Below, one piece after another: positions 39,482 through 48,833 of a stretch of DNA of 64,000 nt; within the stretch, counting starts at the first letter, position 1, and every line of letters starts with the position of its first letter. The notes beneath the pieces were generated by a model that was not told the DNA's origin, made no database searches, and saw only the letters and a program-made list of their open reading frames with translations. Both the position numbers and the translations under genes were made by a program. This DNA comes from Hyphomicrobiales bacterium (lineage in GTDB: Bacteria; Pseudomonadota; Alphaproteobacteria; Rhizobiales; Rhizobiaceae). The stretch lies in NCBI GenBank assembly GCA_900472395.1, contig UCHV01000013.1, positions 35,158 through 99,157 of the forward strand, given 5' to 3'.

Positions 39482-39811
39482 CTATGGTTTTTCAGTTGTG
39501 GTGCCGGTTGGATTTGTCGTCGGAACTTGCCCACCGGTACCACTTTGGGAATGCGGCGTGGTGTCAGCGGGCGCCGTGTTGCCGGTTCCGGATGTGGGTG
39601 CGGGGGATGGCGCAGAGTTTGCTGGTCGACCAGCAGCGCCTGTTTGCTCAGCCGGAGGGTCGGTCGCTTCGCCCCACCACTCGACACCGGCCCAGGCAAT
39701 GCCCGCCAGGATCAGCGCGGCAGCGAGGATGATCAGCACCGGTAGTCCTGTCCGGCCTTGGCGTGCGTCCGTCGCATTCTCTACGACAGTTGGATTGTCT
39801 TTGGTTTCCAT
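39482..39811 (-). CDS. Small single-helix membrane protein
   Basis: 109 residues from ATG at 39811 after GGAG. One membrane helix (LPVLIILAAALILAGIAWAG, about residues 22-42) follows a short charged N-terminus; the rest is a low-complexity Pro/Thr/Ala/Gly tail, probably periplasmic. No family recognised. GGAAC-N18-TT promoter at 39839-39863 makes it a stress-regulon candidate. Confidence 0.65.
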   Translation of the reverse strand: METKDNPTVVENATDARQGRTGLPVLIILAAALILAGIAWAGVEWWGEATDPPAEQTGAAGRPANSAPSPAPTSGTGNTAPADTTPHSQSGTGGQVPTTNPTGTTTEKP

Positions 39812-39838
39812 AGCTCTGGCTCCGTTCCAAACAAGCAC

Positions 39839-39863
39839 AACCCAGCCGCGTGGCGTTCGTTCC
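39839..39863 (-). promoter_or_regulatory. RpoE2/EcfG-type promoter of the small membrane protein
   Basis: Minus strand GGAAC (39863-39859), 18 bases, TT (39840-39839). Ends 28 bases before the start codon. Confidence 0.65.
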
Positions 39864-39930
39864 TTGGATAGCCACTCTTTCCCAGGCACATTTTGCCATC
39901 TCAACGGTTTGGAGAAAAAGGAGAACTGAA

Positions 39931-40089
39931 ATGACCGAAAAAATGATCAAAGAGGCCGACCGGACCATGCTGGACGATGATGACAACAGCCGGTTTAACG
40001 AAAGCGTTGACACGACGAAAACGCCCAAGGAGGAGCGCGAGGATCCGAAGCGGCATGAACAAGGGCGGCCGGAGGCTACAATCCTCTAA
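39931..40089 (+). CDS. Small hydrophilic hypothetical protein
   Basis: 52 residues; AAAGGAGAACTGAA precedes ATG 39931. The sequence is acidic and basic by turns (MIKEADRTMLDDDDNSRFNE, TPKEEREDPKRHEQ) without cysteine or membrane segment, like many short stress-induced proteins. Followed directly by a hairpin terminator. No family recognised. Confidence 0.55.
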   Translation: MTEKMIKEADRTMLDDDDNSRFNESVDTTKTPKEEREDPKRHEQGRPEATIL

Positions 40090-40092
40090 CGA

Positions 40093-40120
40093 AGAAAGGC
40101 GGCAGAGATGCCGCCTTTCT
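40093..40120. terminator. Bidirectional hairpin terminator
   Basis: AGAAAGGCGGC-AGAGAT-GCCGCCTTTCT, a perfect 11-bp stem with 6-base loop, between the small gene at 39931 and the convergent DUF4142 gene. Confidence 0.85.
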
Positions 40121-40137
40121 TGTGATCAGCGCGATAA

Positions 40138-40668
40138 TCAGTCTTTGTCCATGTCCTGAGCCATTTTGTAGTGATGCTCGAGAGCGGGAAGATGCTTGGC
40201 GGCGAATGCCTTGAGATCCGCGTTCTCGCCTCCTTCGGCATAACGCTTGAAGAGATCGACGGCATCCTCGTGAGCTTCGACCTGATCGTCGATGTATTCC
40301 TCGTTGAATTCAGCGCCCTGCAATTTGGCGAGCTCATCAACGTTTTCCTTGTGGTCATCGATAAGGGTGGTTTCAGCTTTGCCCTGGACCTTGCCGCTAT
40401 TAAGCAGCGCTGTCAGTTCTGCCGTTGTCTTCTCGTGATCGGCAATCATCTGCGTTGCAAATTTCTTAACGGCGTCGTCACCCTTTTGCATGGCGAGCTT
40501 GCTGGATTCGATTTCAAAGACGTCGCTGGCGGATGCCTGCATGATGAAGTCCCCGGTCTTCGGCGCGACGCCCAACGCAGAGTTGACCCCTGTGGACTCA
40601 GTTGCCGACTGTGCAAATGCAGCCGTAGCTGTCATCATGGCGGCGACGGTGAGTGCGATTTTTTTCAT
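40138..40668 (-). CDS. DUF4142 periplasmic protein
   Basis: 176 residues with signal peptide (cleavage after AFA, residue 19). DUF4142 features: FIMQASASDVFEIESSKLAM, VKKFATQMIADHEKTTAELT, and the final AKHLPALEHHYKMAQDM. A helical ferritin-like periplasmic protein, common in rhizobial stress regulons. Promoter element GGAAC-N18-TT at 40696-40720. Confidence 0.85.
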   Translation of the reverse strand: MKKIALTVAAMMTATAAFAQSATESTGVNSALGVAPKTGDFIMQASASDVFEIESSKLAMQKGDDAVKKFATQMIADHEKTTAELTALLNSGKVQGKAETTLIDDHKENVDELAKLQGAEFNEEYIDDQVEAHEDAVDLFKRYAEGGENADLKAFAAKHLPALEHHYKMAQDMDKD

Positions 40669-40695
40669 ATTAATCTCCTTTATTTGCCGGGCACT

Positions 40696-40720
40696 AACAG
40701 GCGCACTGACGGAAAGTTCC
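40696..40720 (-). promoter_or_regulatory. RpoE2/EcfG-type promoter of the DUF4142 gene
   Basis: Minus strand GGAAC (40720-40716), 18 bases, TT (40697-40696). Ends 28 bases before the start codon. Confidence 0.65.
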
Positions 40721-40767
40721 GGCCTCGGGGTAGCAAAAACAGTAATGCGGCCCTGAAATTTTGGGCG

Positions 40768-41210
40768 TCAATCCTTCGGGATAATGCTCACGGCACCATC
40801 TGCCTCCAAAACCGCTGATTTTATCTGCGTAAGCTGCTCCAATCCCTGCTCGACCCTTGCCGTCGTCAGCACGTCGTCAAGACTGACGCGTGCCCGTGCA
40901 AACGCGCGTAGGTCGGGTTTCCCTCGGAAATAAGGACCGTCGGCGTTCCGTCAACAATCCGCGCGATTCGGGGCGCCCACTGCTTGATGTTGGAGAGGCC
41001 AATGTCCAGACTGAACAGCACAATCATCAGAAGCGCCGCATTTATGATCGAAAAATCATCGCCGAGCAGGGCTTGCTGTGTGGTTTCAGCGATAATGAGA
41101 AGCAGAACCAGGTCGAACGGCGTCATCTGCGCGACCGTCCGCCGGCCGGACAGGCGCAACGTTATAAGCAAAATGAAATAAATTGCTGCGCCGCGTCTGA
41201 CAGTTTCCAT
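40768..41210 (-). pseudogene. DUF421 (YetF-like) membrane protein with a frameshift
   Basis: From ATG at 41210 the frame shows the DUF421 core: LRLSGRRTVAQMTPFDLVLL, ETTQQALLGDDFSIINAAL, and VDGTPTVLISEG. At about 40917-40924 the frame is lost (early TGA at 40866), and the family's normal C-terminus (KPDLRAFARARVSLDDVLTT, SAVLEADGAVSIIPKD) continues in another frame to a stop at 40768. One base appears to be missing in a GGG/AAA run. Either a recent inactivation or a sequence error. It follows the gene at 41218 by 7 bases. Confidence 0.7.
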
Positions 41211-41217
41211 AACGCCC

Positions 41218-41715
41218 TCACGGAAAGATAAGGCTGGAAAGGGACACCATCTCGCCGTCGATGCCGACACTGAAGCTTACTAAGCCCGCAGACTCCGCGC
41301 GAAGATGGAGCGTGACCAAGCCGCCGTCATTGCTTGGATTGTCAAAGAACAATCGCTGACCGCTTGCCTCGATGATTGTGTGCACGGGCAGTGGTTGAAT
41401 ATCCTCAACCTGAAAGATTTCCGCAAACGAATTCAACAGGAATAAAGAGCGGGTATGGGCAGATGGGTCGGGTGTGAACCTTACCATCATTTCATCGGCC
41501 CCCTCCCATCCACCAATGCGCGGATGCTCGACGATTGCCCTTTCCATAGCGGTAACTTTCGTAGCGAGCGGGCCGCCGGAGCCAAAGGCATCTACAAGCC
41601 GCCAACGATGATGAGCGCGAAGACACACCAGGCTATTCGTTCAATCGTCCAGAACCGCTCCTGAAACCTGCGATGGTCGTTAAGCTGCAGACCATCTTTC
41701 CGAACGGTTGGCTGA
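41218..41715 (-). pseudogene. Membrane-anchored hypothetical, frameshifted partner of DUF421
   Basis: The C-terminal part (MERAIVEHPRIGGWEGADEM, FAEIFQVEDIQPLP, SAGLVSFSVGIDGEMVSLSS) is open to the stop at 41218. In the next frame upstream, DGLQLNDHRRFQERFWTIER then IAWCVFALIIVGGL encodes the expected cytosolic head and membrane helix but ends at TAG 41594-41592. The two parts would join with a one-base shift near 41590. I recall this protein type as a usual neighbour of DUF421 genes; its start is uncertain. Confidence 0.5.
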
Positions 41716-41780
41716 TAACCCTTCCTGCATTTTGACCTATCAACGCTGATAGCTTCTGATTGGTTTCCGCTCGGTATCCC

Positions 41781-42541
41781 TTACGCTTCCAGAGCAACTT
41801 GAAAGACATGCCCCGACAGGGGAGCATTTTGCCGCGCCTCGGGGCTCATTCCGTCGAAAGCAGTCGTGATGAAGAGTATTTTTCGGCCTTCGCCCCCAAG
41901 GCAGCAACTTGTAACATTGGGGACCGGAACATCGACACGACCGACAAGATCCCCATGAGGCGAAAAGATATCGACACGGGAGCCGCCGAAAATCGCGGCA
42001 TAAAGGTTGCCGTCACTATCAGCTTCCAGTCCGTCCGGACGTCCCTCGGCTGTCCTGGCAAAAACGCGTTTATTGGCCACAATGCCTTCGTCGCTGTTAT
42101 AGTCGTATATCCAGATCGTTTCTCGACCGGTATCCGCATGGAACATGAGCCCTGCATCCGCACTCCATGCCTTGCCATTGGCGTTCGTGTATCCACCTTC
42201 GACCTTCTCCAGCCGATCGCCTCGCAGGAGGTAGAGCGCAGCCGTTTGAGATGGATTCGCCGATGTGTTGATTGTCCCGACCCAGAGGCGGCCGAAAGGA
42301 TCCATTTTGCCGTCGCTTAGTCCGACGAGCAGGTCCTGTCGTCATTCGGAAAGACAAAGCTCACCTCTTTTGAAACGGTCCACGATCGATGCTCTGCAAT
42401 CTCAGTATCGTATCGATGGATGCGCTTGCCGGCGATATCAAGCCACCAAAGAGACATGGTTGACGGATCCCAATGGATCCCCTCTCCGAGTTGGCATGCA
42501 GGAAGATCGAGGTCGAGTGGCTGAGCACTTAAGGTTTTCAT
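41781..42541 (-). pseudogene. SMP-30/gluconolactonase with internal deletion
   Basis: N-terminal part 42541-42317 (CQLGEGIHWDPSTMSLWWLD, with the metal Glu) and C-terminal part from about 42341 (RQDLLVGLSDGKMDPFGRLW, ANGKAWSADAG, EGRPDGLEADSDGNLYAA) are in different frames. Compared with the family, about 40 residues that normally lie between the LVGL-DG strand and the NDGKMDPFG strand are missing, as if deletion joined two similar DG-containing segments. The lost part includes substrate-binding residues, so the protein should be inactive. Start overlaps the GH15 stop by ATGA. Confidence 0.65.
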
Positions 42542-44319
42542 CGGTTCTCCTGGAGCGAAAAAATGGCATGAAGGAGTGTAAGGTGACTGAGACCTTGGGG
42601 TAGATTGCCCAGCCCTGCGCCGCTTTCGGGATCAATCTGTTCGCAAAGGATGCCGAAGTTGTTTCCCAGCGGTTCCAGAAGCGCCTTCAGCATCTCTTCC
42701 GCTCGATCGACATCACCCAGGAAAGCGTGTGCTTCGACCAGCCAGCAGCAGCAGGCAACGAAGGCGCCTTCTTCATCGGCAGCACCGCTGTAACGATACA
42801 CCAGCGGCCCGATCGCGAGCTCTCTTTCGATCGCATCGCGCGTGGTTTTCAGCCTTCCGTCGTGTTCAAATCCAAACCGGGTTGTCAGAAGCAGAGCTGC
42901 ATCGAGCTTCTCGGTGCCGGCGTAGAAAGTGTAGCTCTTCTTCTCTTCGGACCAACAGTGGGCATCGATCCAGTCGCGGATCTTTCGACTTTCCTCCTCC
43001 CATCGGTCCGTACCGCCCTCGATGTGACCGTGGCGGGCAAGATGCGATGCGCGGACAAGGGCAAGCCAGCATCCAATTTTCGAGAATGTGTAATGCTGCT
43101 TGTCTTCGAGCTCCCAGAGACCTGAATCTTTCTCTCTCCAACGGTCGACAACCTGGTCTGCCAATCGTTCCATGAGGCGTGCCGTGGGCGGGTCAAGCAC
43201 ATGGCCCATCTCGGCGAACAAAAAAGCCGTCTCCAGGAGGTCGCCGTAGCAACTGAGTTGCACCTGCGTTTTTGCGCGATTGCCTGTGCGCACCGGCGTC
43301 GAACCCTTGTATCCGGGTACGTCGATCACTCGTTCGTCAGGAACCTCGCGGCCATCCAAGGTGTAGACGACCGATGGCGTCGGCCCATCCTCGTCAATTG
43401 TGCGGATCAACCATCCGAACGCGCCGATCGCTTCCGCCAGCGCACCGGCTCGTAGGAACGCCTTTATCGTATAGGCCGCGTCGCGGATCCACGCATATCG
43501 ATAATCATAGTTCTTGTCGCCTCCGATGCGTTCCGGAAGTCCGGCGGTTGCGGCTGCAGCGATCGCGCCCGTCTTCGCGTAGAGCAGAAACTTGAGCGAC
43601 AGAGCGCAGCGCACGAAGTCGGATTTGAACGGCCCGTCGTAGGACAACTGTTCGGACCAGCGTCGCCACTCGTCATCGCTGAAGTCAATGCGGCTATCTA
43701 TTTCCGACAAGTCGGGGATAGCCAGCGGCGCTTTGTCGGCAACAAGATAGGCAATGCAGGTGCTCGAGCCCGTCGTTGTTCGATATCGTGCGACTGTCTT
43801 GTGGTCGTCATCTTTGACGATCAGAACATCGTCGGGATGGCAGAATGTAGTTGTCAGATCCCCAATGTAACGAATGGAGGCATTGGGATGGTCGGCGCGT
43901 CGGACTTTCCCTTGAGCACAAATCGGTTGGATAACGATTGCGAATTCTACCTCGCCTGAAACGCCTTCAACTCTTCTGGCGAGTTCGCACCAGGGCAGCC
44001 TGCCGCCTGCCCCGCTGTTTATCGATTCTGTTACCCGAGCTTGGCCGGTATCGGTGATAAACGTGGTTTCGAGGACGTTGCTGCCTTCGCGGTACCGCCG
44101 CTCTATTGAAAAAGGTACGACAGGCGTGAGGGAGAAACACCCGCCCTTAGCATCGTGCAAGCGGTTGAAGAGTGGCGGGGAATCCATGTCGGGCGCGCAC
44201 CACCAGTCGATGGAGCCATCGGCGCCGACCAGTGCAACCGACCTGCCTTCGCCAATAGCAGCATAATGCTCGAGCGGCAAAAAACCGCAAGAGCGCCGGG
44301 GTTGAAGCGATCCCAGCAT
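42538..44319 (-). CDS. Glycoside hydrolase family 15 (glucoamylase/trehalase-like)
   Basis: 593 residues, no signal peptide. N-terminal beta-sandwich (YAAIGEGRSVALVGADGSID-WWCAPDMDSPPLF) and alpha6/alpha6 barrel with YDYRYAWIRDAAYTIKAFLR, the catalytic pair in DSGLWELED (Glu about 403) and CEQIDPESGAGLGN (Glu about 560). Cytosolic GH15 enzymes of this group act on alpha-glucans, trehalose or similar. Its start shares one base with the SDR stop (TGATG) and its stop overlaps the SMP-30 remnant, so all three form one operon, perhaps for compatible-solute or glucan turnover. Confidence 0.85.
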   Translation of the reverse strand: MLGSLQPRRSCGFLPLEHYAAIGEGRSVALVGADGSIDWWCAPDMDSPPLFNRLHDAKGGCFSLTPVVPFSIERRYREGSNVLETTFITDTGQARVTESINSGAGGRLPWCELARRVEGVSGEVEFAIVIQPICAQGKVRRADHPNASIRYIGDLTTTFCHPDDVLIVKDDDHKTVARYRTTTGSSTCIAYLVADKAPLAIPDLSEIDSRIDFSDDEWRRWSEQLSYDGPFKSDFVRCALSLKFLLYAKTGAIAAAATAGLPERIGGDKNYDYRYAWIRDAAYTIKAFLRAGALAEAIGAFGWLIRTIDEDGPTPSVVYTLDGREVPDERVIDVPGYKGSTPVRTGNRAKTQVQLSCYGDLLETAFLFAEMGHVLDPPTARLMERLADQVVDRWREKDSGLWELEDKQHYTFSKIGCWLALVRASHLARHGHIEGGTDRWEEESRKIRDWIDAHCWSEEKKSYTFYAGTEKLDAALLLTTRFGFEHDGRLKTTRDAIERELAIGPLVYRYSGAADEEGAFVACCCWLVEAHAFLGDVDRAEEMLKALLEPLGNNFGILCEQIDPESGAGLGNLPQGLSHLTLLHAIFSLQENR

Positions 44320-45218
44320 CAGGGAAGTGTGTTGCCGCCGGTGACCCCGAAGACCTCACCGGTAATGTAACTCGACTCTTGGGAAGCTAGGAAGACATAG
44401 AGCGGCCCGCATTCGGCCGGCTGGCCCGGGCGCTTCATGGGAACCTGACTACCAAAGATTACTATCGCCTCCTGAGGCTGACCTCCGGACGTCTGCAGAG
44501 GTGTCCAAACGGGGCCCGGCGCCACAACATTGACCCGCACACCCTTCTCGACGACCTGTTTCGAGAGCGCTTTGCTGAACGCGACGATCGAGGACTTTGT
44601 CGGTGCGTAATCCAGCAGGCTTGCCGATGGCTCGTAAGCTTGAATGGAAGCCGTGTTGATAATTGATGCGCCTTCCGGCAGCAGAGGCAGAGCTGCCTTG
44701 CAGACCCAGAACAAGGCATAAACATTGGTTTTGAATGTTTCGTCGAATTGCTCTGTGGTCAGATCCGCGATGCGATCGACCGCTTTCTGGCGGCCGGCGA
44801 CATTGGCAATCAGATCGAGGCCGCCAAGTTCATCGTAGGCTTTCCGAACAAGGAGCTTGCAGAACTCCTCGCTTTTCAGGTCTCCGGGAACAGCGACGGC
44901 CTTTCGGCCTTCCGCTTCAATAAGCGAGATCACTTCGTCAGCGTCAGACTGCTCTTCAGGGAGATAGTTGATGGCGACGTCAGCACCTTCGCGTGCAAAT
45001 GCGATCGCCGCCGCTCGCCCAATTCCGGAATCGCCCCCGGTGACCAATGCTTTGCGACCATTGAGCCGGCCCGAGCCCTTATAACTTGTTTCGCCGTGGT
45101 CGGGAACCGGCTGCATCTTGCTGGCAAGGCCGGGTACGGGTTGGGGCTGCTTGAGGAATTCCGGTTTCGGATACTGGGTCAGGGGGTTTTGAATATCAAA
45201 TTGGTTGGCAGATGCCAT
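44319..45218 (-). CDS. Short-chain dehydrogenase (YghA-like), second copy
   Basis: 299 residues. [53 protein letters not shown] (catalytic Ser, Tyr and Lys) and [10 protein letters not shown] mark an SDR of the same YghA group as 38536-39399, with the same [18 protein letters not shown] leader. The usual NNA motif reads NVA. First gene of the SDR-GH15-SMP30 operon. No stress-sigma element seen upstream. Confidence 0.85.
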   Translation of the reverse strand: MASANQFDIQNPLTQYPKPEFLKQPQPVPGLASKMQPVPDHGETSYKGSGRLNGRKALVTGGDSGIGRAAAIAFAREGADVAINYLPEEQSDADEVISLIEAEGRKAVAVPGDLKSEEFCKLLVRKAYDELGGLDLIANVAGRQKAVDRIADLTTEQFDETFKTNVYALFWVCKAALPLLPEGASIINTASIQAYEPSASLLDYAPTKSSIVAFSKALSKQVVEKGVRVNVVAPGPVWTPLQTSGGQPQEAIVIFGSQVPMKRPGQPAECGPLYVFLASQESSYITGEVFGVTGGNTLP

Positions 45219-45255
45219 GTTGCAATTCCTTATATCGGCTTAGAAAATGTTCACC

Positions 45256-45614
45256 TTAGAAGCGACGACCGAGTTGTGTCGCAATAAGCGGTAGAGCGGC
45301 GGCGCCTGCGTTCTCGAGCCTCAGCTTCTGAACAAGTCGTCGAAAGACGAACGTTGCCGCGACAGTGACCGCAATTCGTCGCCAAGCTTGACCGGAGGCG
45401 TTGGACCATGAGACGCAATCGGTATCACCGTGGATCGATGCAAGCCGCTGATGTAGCTCGGCGAGTTCTTTCCCTAACGAAGCGATCTGGTCGCCGGGAT
45501 CTATCCCTTCTGCGTCCTCGGTCGGGTCATCGGCCGGTGCTCGTCATCGAGCTCCGCGAGATGCTCGCGAAGCGGTTCGGCATTGTCAAAGCCCCTGGCC
45601 TTGATGTTTGTCAT
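45256..45614 (-). pseudogene. Hypothetical gene with a frameshift
   Basis: ATG 45614 follows GCGAGGTAACC. The first frame (MTNIKARGFDNAEPLREHLA, then ELDDEHRP) ends early; from about 45535 another frame is open to 45256 with IASLGKELAELHQRLASIHG, SWSNASGQAWRRIAVTVAAT and FVFRRLVQKLRLENAG, a helix-rich basic protein. The total length is one base short of a continuous frame. No family known to me. One-base loss or sequence error near 45525-45540. Confidence 0.45.
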
Positions 45615-45749
45615 TGGTTACCTCGCAAATATCCGGCCGACCGGTGAAGCCAGAGCGCTGTATATGTCGCAGCTAGTGGCGACCGAAGTGCGCTGTCCGA
45701 CGATAGGGTGAACCGCTACGACCGGAGTTAAGTTCCCTCTGCACAGGAT

Positions 45750-46367
45750 TCAGCCCTTTTCAGCGGGATATTGCGCCCCGTTCAAAAGCATGGCGAGATG
45801 AGCCGTGTTGCGCGCAAGCATCGAAATCATCGTCTGAACCTCTTCTGGCGTCTCTTCCAAATCGATGAAATTTGTCGAGCCCATTGCCACGCCCACCCAG
45901 TAAGCAATGGCGTTGGCAGGGATTGTAAATCCGACATCGTTTAGCGCTTGATAGATTTCGGCAGAGACATGGTGGGCACCATCCTCGTTGCCGACGACGG
46001 CCACGGCGGCAACCTTGCCGTAGGACACCATGCGCCCTTCTTCATCCGTTTCCTCGAGGAACGCATCCATGCGCTCGAGCGCTCTTTTGCAAATACTGGA
46101 AGGCTGTCCAAGCCAGATTGGCGTCCCGATCAGGAGAATGTCTGCTTGAAGCACTTTTCCCCGGATCGCCGGCCAGGCATCGCCCTCGCCTTCGTCGGAC
46201 TTGACGCCGGGCTTGATGTCGTAATCGGCAAGTCGGATTATCTCTGTCTCGACCCCGTGTTTTTGAAACTCTTCAGAAATGAGATCGAGCAGCCGCCCGG
46301 TCGACGAGGCCTCGGACGCGGAGGACGATTTTAGCGTGCTGTTAAAGGCAAGGGCTTTGATCGGCAT
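45750..46367 (-). CDS. NADPH-dependent FMN reductase/flavodoxin-like protein
   Basis: 205 residues from ATG at 46367 after AAAGGAAA. FMN_red fold: IKALAFNSTLKSSSASEAS (phosphate loop), ADILLIGTPIWLGQPSSICK, and YGKVAAVAVVGNEDGAHHV. Proteins of this group reduce quinones, chromate or azo compounds, or pass electrons through FMN. Stand-alone gene among stress functions. Confidence 0.8.
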   Translation of the reverse strand: MPIKALAFNSTLKSSSASEASSTGRLLDLISEEFQKHGVETEIIRLADYDIKPGVKSDEGEGDAWPAIRGKVLQADILLIGTPIWLGQPSSICKRALERMDAFLEETDEEGRMVSYGKVAAVAVVGNEDGAHHVSAEIYQALNDVGFTIPANAIAYWVGVAMGSTNFIDLEETPEEVQTMISMLARNTAHLAMLLNGAQYPAEKG

Positions 46368-46481
46368 GACGTTTCCTTTCGTTGATGATTTGAGGCGTGG
46401 CTTTTGGCGAGAACAACCTACGAACAAGGGACACGCGCGCGCCGTCCTTGCGAAAAAATTGCAGGCAGGTGGTGAGAAGCT

Positions 46482-47069
46482 TCAAGTCGGCACCGCCGAC
46501 AAAAACTCCTCAGTTTTTGAGAGCTCCAGCTGTACGGAGAAGCGATCGCCAAGCAGATCGACGGCGGCATCATGGGTCTCGTCAGCGCCGCTGCAGACTG
46601 CGTCACTTATCACGACCACGCGAAAGCCCAGATCGATTGCGCCAAGAACGGTCGCCAGAACGCACACATCGGTCTCGCCTCCGGTAATGACGACCGTGCC
46701 CACGCCGTCCTGCCGAAGAAGCGAAAATAACCTGCCATCCACCCACGGCGAATACGTCATCTTGTCGAACATTTGCGCGGGCGGCACCAACGCCTGTAGG
46801 GAAGGTGCTATACCGAGCAGTTCGGTTGGCAGGTGCTCGCCGGTCATCATCCACCATTTGCGGTAATAGTCTTTCCAGCTCCCGGCCGCGTGATCGGGGC
46901 GAGCCGGAGGAATGAAGCGCGTGAATATTGTGCGCTCAGCGTGGCGTTCCGATAATTCCTGAAGCTGTGGCAGGATGCGCGACATCCATGGCACACGCCA
47001 CGGCGTATCCTCCAAAAACATCCGCTGAGCATCCACACAAATGTGCCGCCAATTGCCGAGATTGTTCAT
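46482..47069 (-). CDS. Isochorismatase-like cysteine hydrolase
   Basis: 195 residues from ATG at 47069. The catalytic triad of the superfamily is visible: Asp13 (ICVDAQRMF), Lys103 (MFDKMTYSPW) and Cys136 (GGETDVCVLATV). Members hydrolyse isochorismate, nicotinamide, ureido-carboxylates and similar amides; the substrate is not indicated. A GGAAC-N18-TT element ends only 23 bases before the ATG, which supports this start over the longer frame to 47231. Confidence 0.85.
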   Translation of the reverse strand: MNNLGNWRHICVDAQRMFLEDTPWRVPWMSRILPQLQELSERHAERTIFTRFIPPARPDHAAGSWKDYYRKWWMMTGEHLPTELLGIAPSLQALVPPAQMFDKMTYSPWVDGRLFSLLRQDGVGTVVITGGETDVCVLATVLGAIDLGFRVVVISDAVCSGADETHDAAVDLLGDRFSVQLELSKTEEFLSAVPT

Positions 47070-47091
47070 CGTCATCTCCGTCGTGGCCACA

Positions 47092-47116
47092 AACAGCCGG
47101 AAAGCAGGAGAGTTCC
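47092..47116 (-). promoter_or_regulatory. RpoE2/EcfG-type promoter of the isochorismatase-like gene
   Basis: Minus strand GGAAC (47116-47112), 18 bases, TT (47093-47092), ending 23 bases before ATG 47069. Confidence 0.65.
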
Positions 47117-47372
47117 CCATCAAACGGATAGTTTTGTTCAAGGCGTCCTGCCCGCAAATCGGGCATCGCCGTCGGATTTCGGCGCCTGCCTCGTCGCTTG
47201 AAGGGCAACCGAATGATGATCGCTTGTCCACTCATTGTCTTGATGGCTGACCTCTTCCAAAGAGCGATCCGCAGCCTATGTTCTTCCATCAAGAAAAAAA
47301 CGCGGCCATCAGCGACCTTTCAGCCTGGTCGGAGTTATTGGCAGGACAGACAAACGTCGACGGATAAATTGT

Positions 47373-48833
47373 ATGCCACTTGCCAACCCGGATTGCCGCC
47401 GGCTTTTTCGAGATCATGACTGGTCCACTTCGCCCTTGGGGGAGATGGATCAATGGAGTGTCGAACTGAAGACGCTTACCAACGTTATGCTCGGCTCTCT
47501 GCAGCCGATGCTCATCGTTTGGGGACCGTCCCAGGTAACGCTGTACAACGACGGTTATGCTGCCATGTGCGGAAACCGCCATCCGGAGGCCTTTGGCCGA
47601 TCCTTCCAGTCACTCTGGCACGATATTTGGGAAGACGTCGAGCCTATCATTTCCGCTGCCTATCGCGGTGAGGGTACATCGATGGACGACATCCAGTTCA
47701 CGATGTATCGAAACGGTTACCCGGAAGAGACCCACTTCGCGTTTTCATACACCCCGGTTCGAGATCCTTGGGGCACCGTTCTCGGGATGTTTTGCGCCTG
47801 CACAGAAGTAACGGCTGAGGTGATGGCGCGCCGCGCGGAACGGACGCTGAGAGACCGGTTCATGCAGGTTTTCGAACTTAGCCCTGGCGGGATCGCCATG
47901 CTGGGGGGGCCAGACCATCGGTTCGAATATGCGAACGAAGAATACTACTCAATGATCGGCGTCAGCCGCGATATCATCGGCAAGACTGTCGCGGAAGCAG
48001 TCTCGGAAGTCGTGCGGCAGGGGTTCGTCGACATCCTGAATGGTGTTTATCGCACTGGCGAACCTTTCGTCGCACGAGCTTTGCCGATCGAACTAAACCG
48101 TGGGCCGGAGGGCGAGATGCAGCGCCGTCTGATAGATCTCGTCTACCAGCCTATGCGGAACGATGCAGGTGCAATTAATGGAATTCTTGTTCAAGCTCGC
48201 GATGTGACGGAGCTGCGTGCGGAAGAGGCCCGACAGGCGTTGCTCTCCCACGAGCTTGGCCATCGCCTCAAGAATCAGCTCGCCATGGTGCAGGCTATTG
48301 CATCTCAAACCTTGCGCAACGCCCCGGATATCTCCTCCGCGCGCAAGCGAATATCTGAGCGCATTGCTGTCTTGAGTGACGCACACGACACGATCTTGGA
48401 AGGGGGACGAGGTTCCTCGACCGTTCGACAACTTGTAGATCAGATAATCACCCTGCATGACGATCCTGCCCAGCCGCGGATACGGATAGTTGGGCCAAAT
48501 CTTAAAGTCGGCTCGCGCCCGGCATTGTCGGTGTCGCTCATTTTGCATGAGCTCGCGACAAACGCGCTGAAATATGGCGCTCTCACGTCGCTTGAAGGCA
48601 GCATCGATATCTGTTGGCGGGTCGCGGGAGAAGCCAATGATAGGTTCGAGATGGAATGGGTTGAGGTCGGCGGTCCGCCGGTCGCCGCTCCATCAAAAGA
48701 GGGATCTGGAATGCGGCTGATTTCAGCGGGCTTGAACGGCGCCGCCAACAGTAACGTGAAGGTGCTTTACGAGCCGAGCGGGCTTCGATGCTTCATCACC
48801 GCCGACCTGGAAAGCTTTCAAAAGGAGCACTGA
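47373..48833 (+). CDS. HWE-family histidine kinase with two PAS domains
   Basis: 486 residues, soluble. PAS-like domains at about 30-145 (LIVWGPSQVTLYNDGYAAMC) and 165-285 (FELSPGGIAMLGGPDHRFEY, VQARDVTELR). The transmitter is HWE type: phospho-acceptor His near 297 in LGHRLKNQLAMVQAIASQTL, HELATNALKYGAL for ATP binding, and the WVE motif with EWVEVGGPPV. HWE kinases are largely restricted to alphaproteobacteria and often sense light or stress. The stop shares one base with the start of a single-domain response regulator, its probable partner. Confidence 0.85.
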   Translation: MPLANPDCRRLFRDHDWSTSPLGEMDQWSVELKTLTNVMLGSLQPMLIVWGPSQVTLYNDGYAAMCGNRHPEAFGRSFQSLWHDIWEDVEPIISAAYRGEGTSMDDIQFTMYRNGYPEETHFAFSYTPVRDPWGTVLGMFCACTEVTAEVMARRAERTLRDRFMQVFELSPGGIAMLGGPDHRFEYANEEYYSMIGVSRDIIGKTVAEAVSEVVRQGFVDILNGVYRTGEPFVARALPIELNRGPEGEMQRRLIDLVYQPMRNDAGAINGILVQARDVTELRAEEARQALLSHELGHRLKNQLAMVQAIASQTLRNAPDISSARKRISERIAVLSDAHDTILEGGRGSSTVRQLVDQIITLHDDPAQPRIRIVGPNLKVGSRPALSVSLILHELATNALKYGALTSLEGSIDICWRVAGEANDRFEMEWVEVGGPPVAAPSKEGSGMRLISAGLNGAANSNVKVLYEPSGLRCFITADLESFQKEH

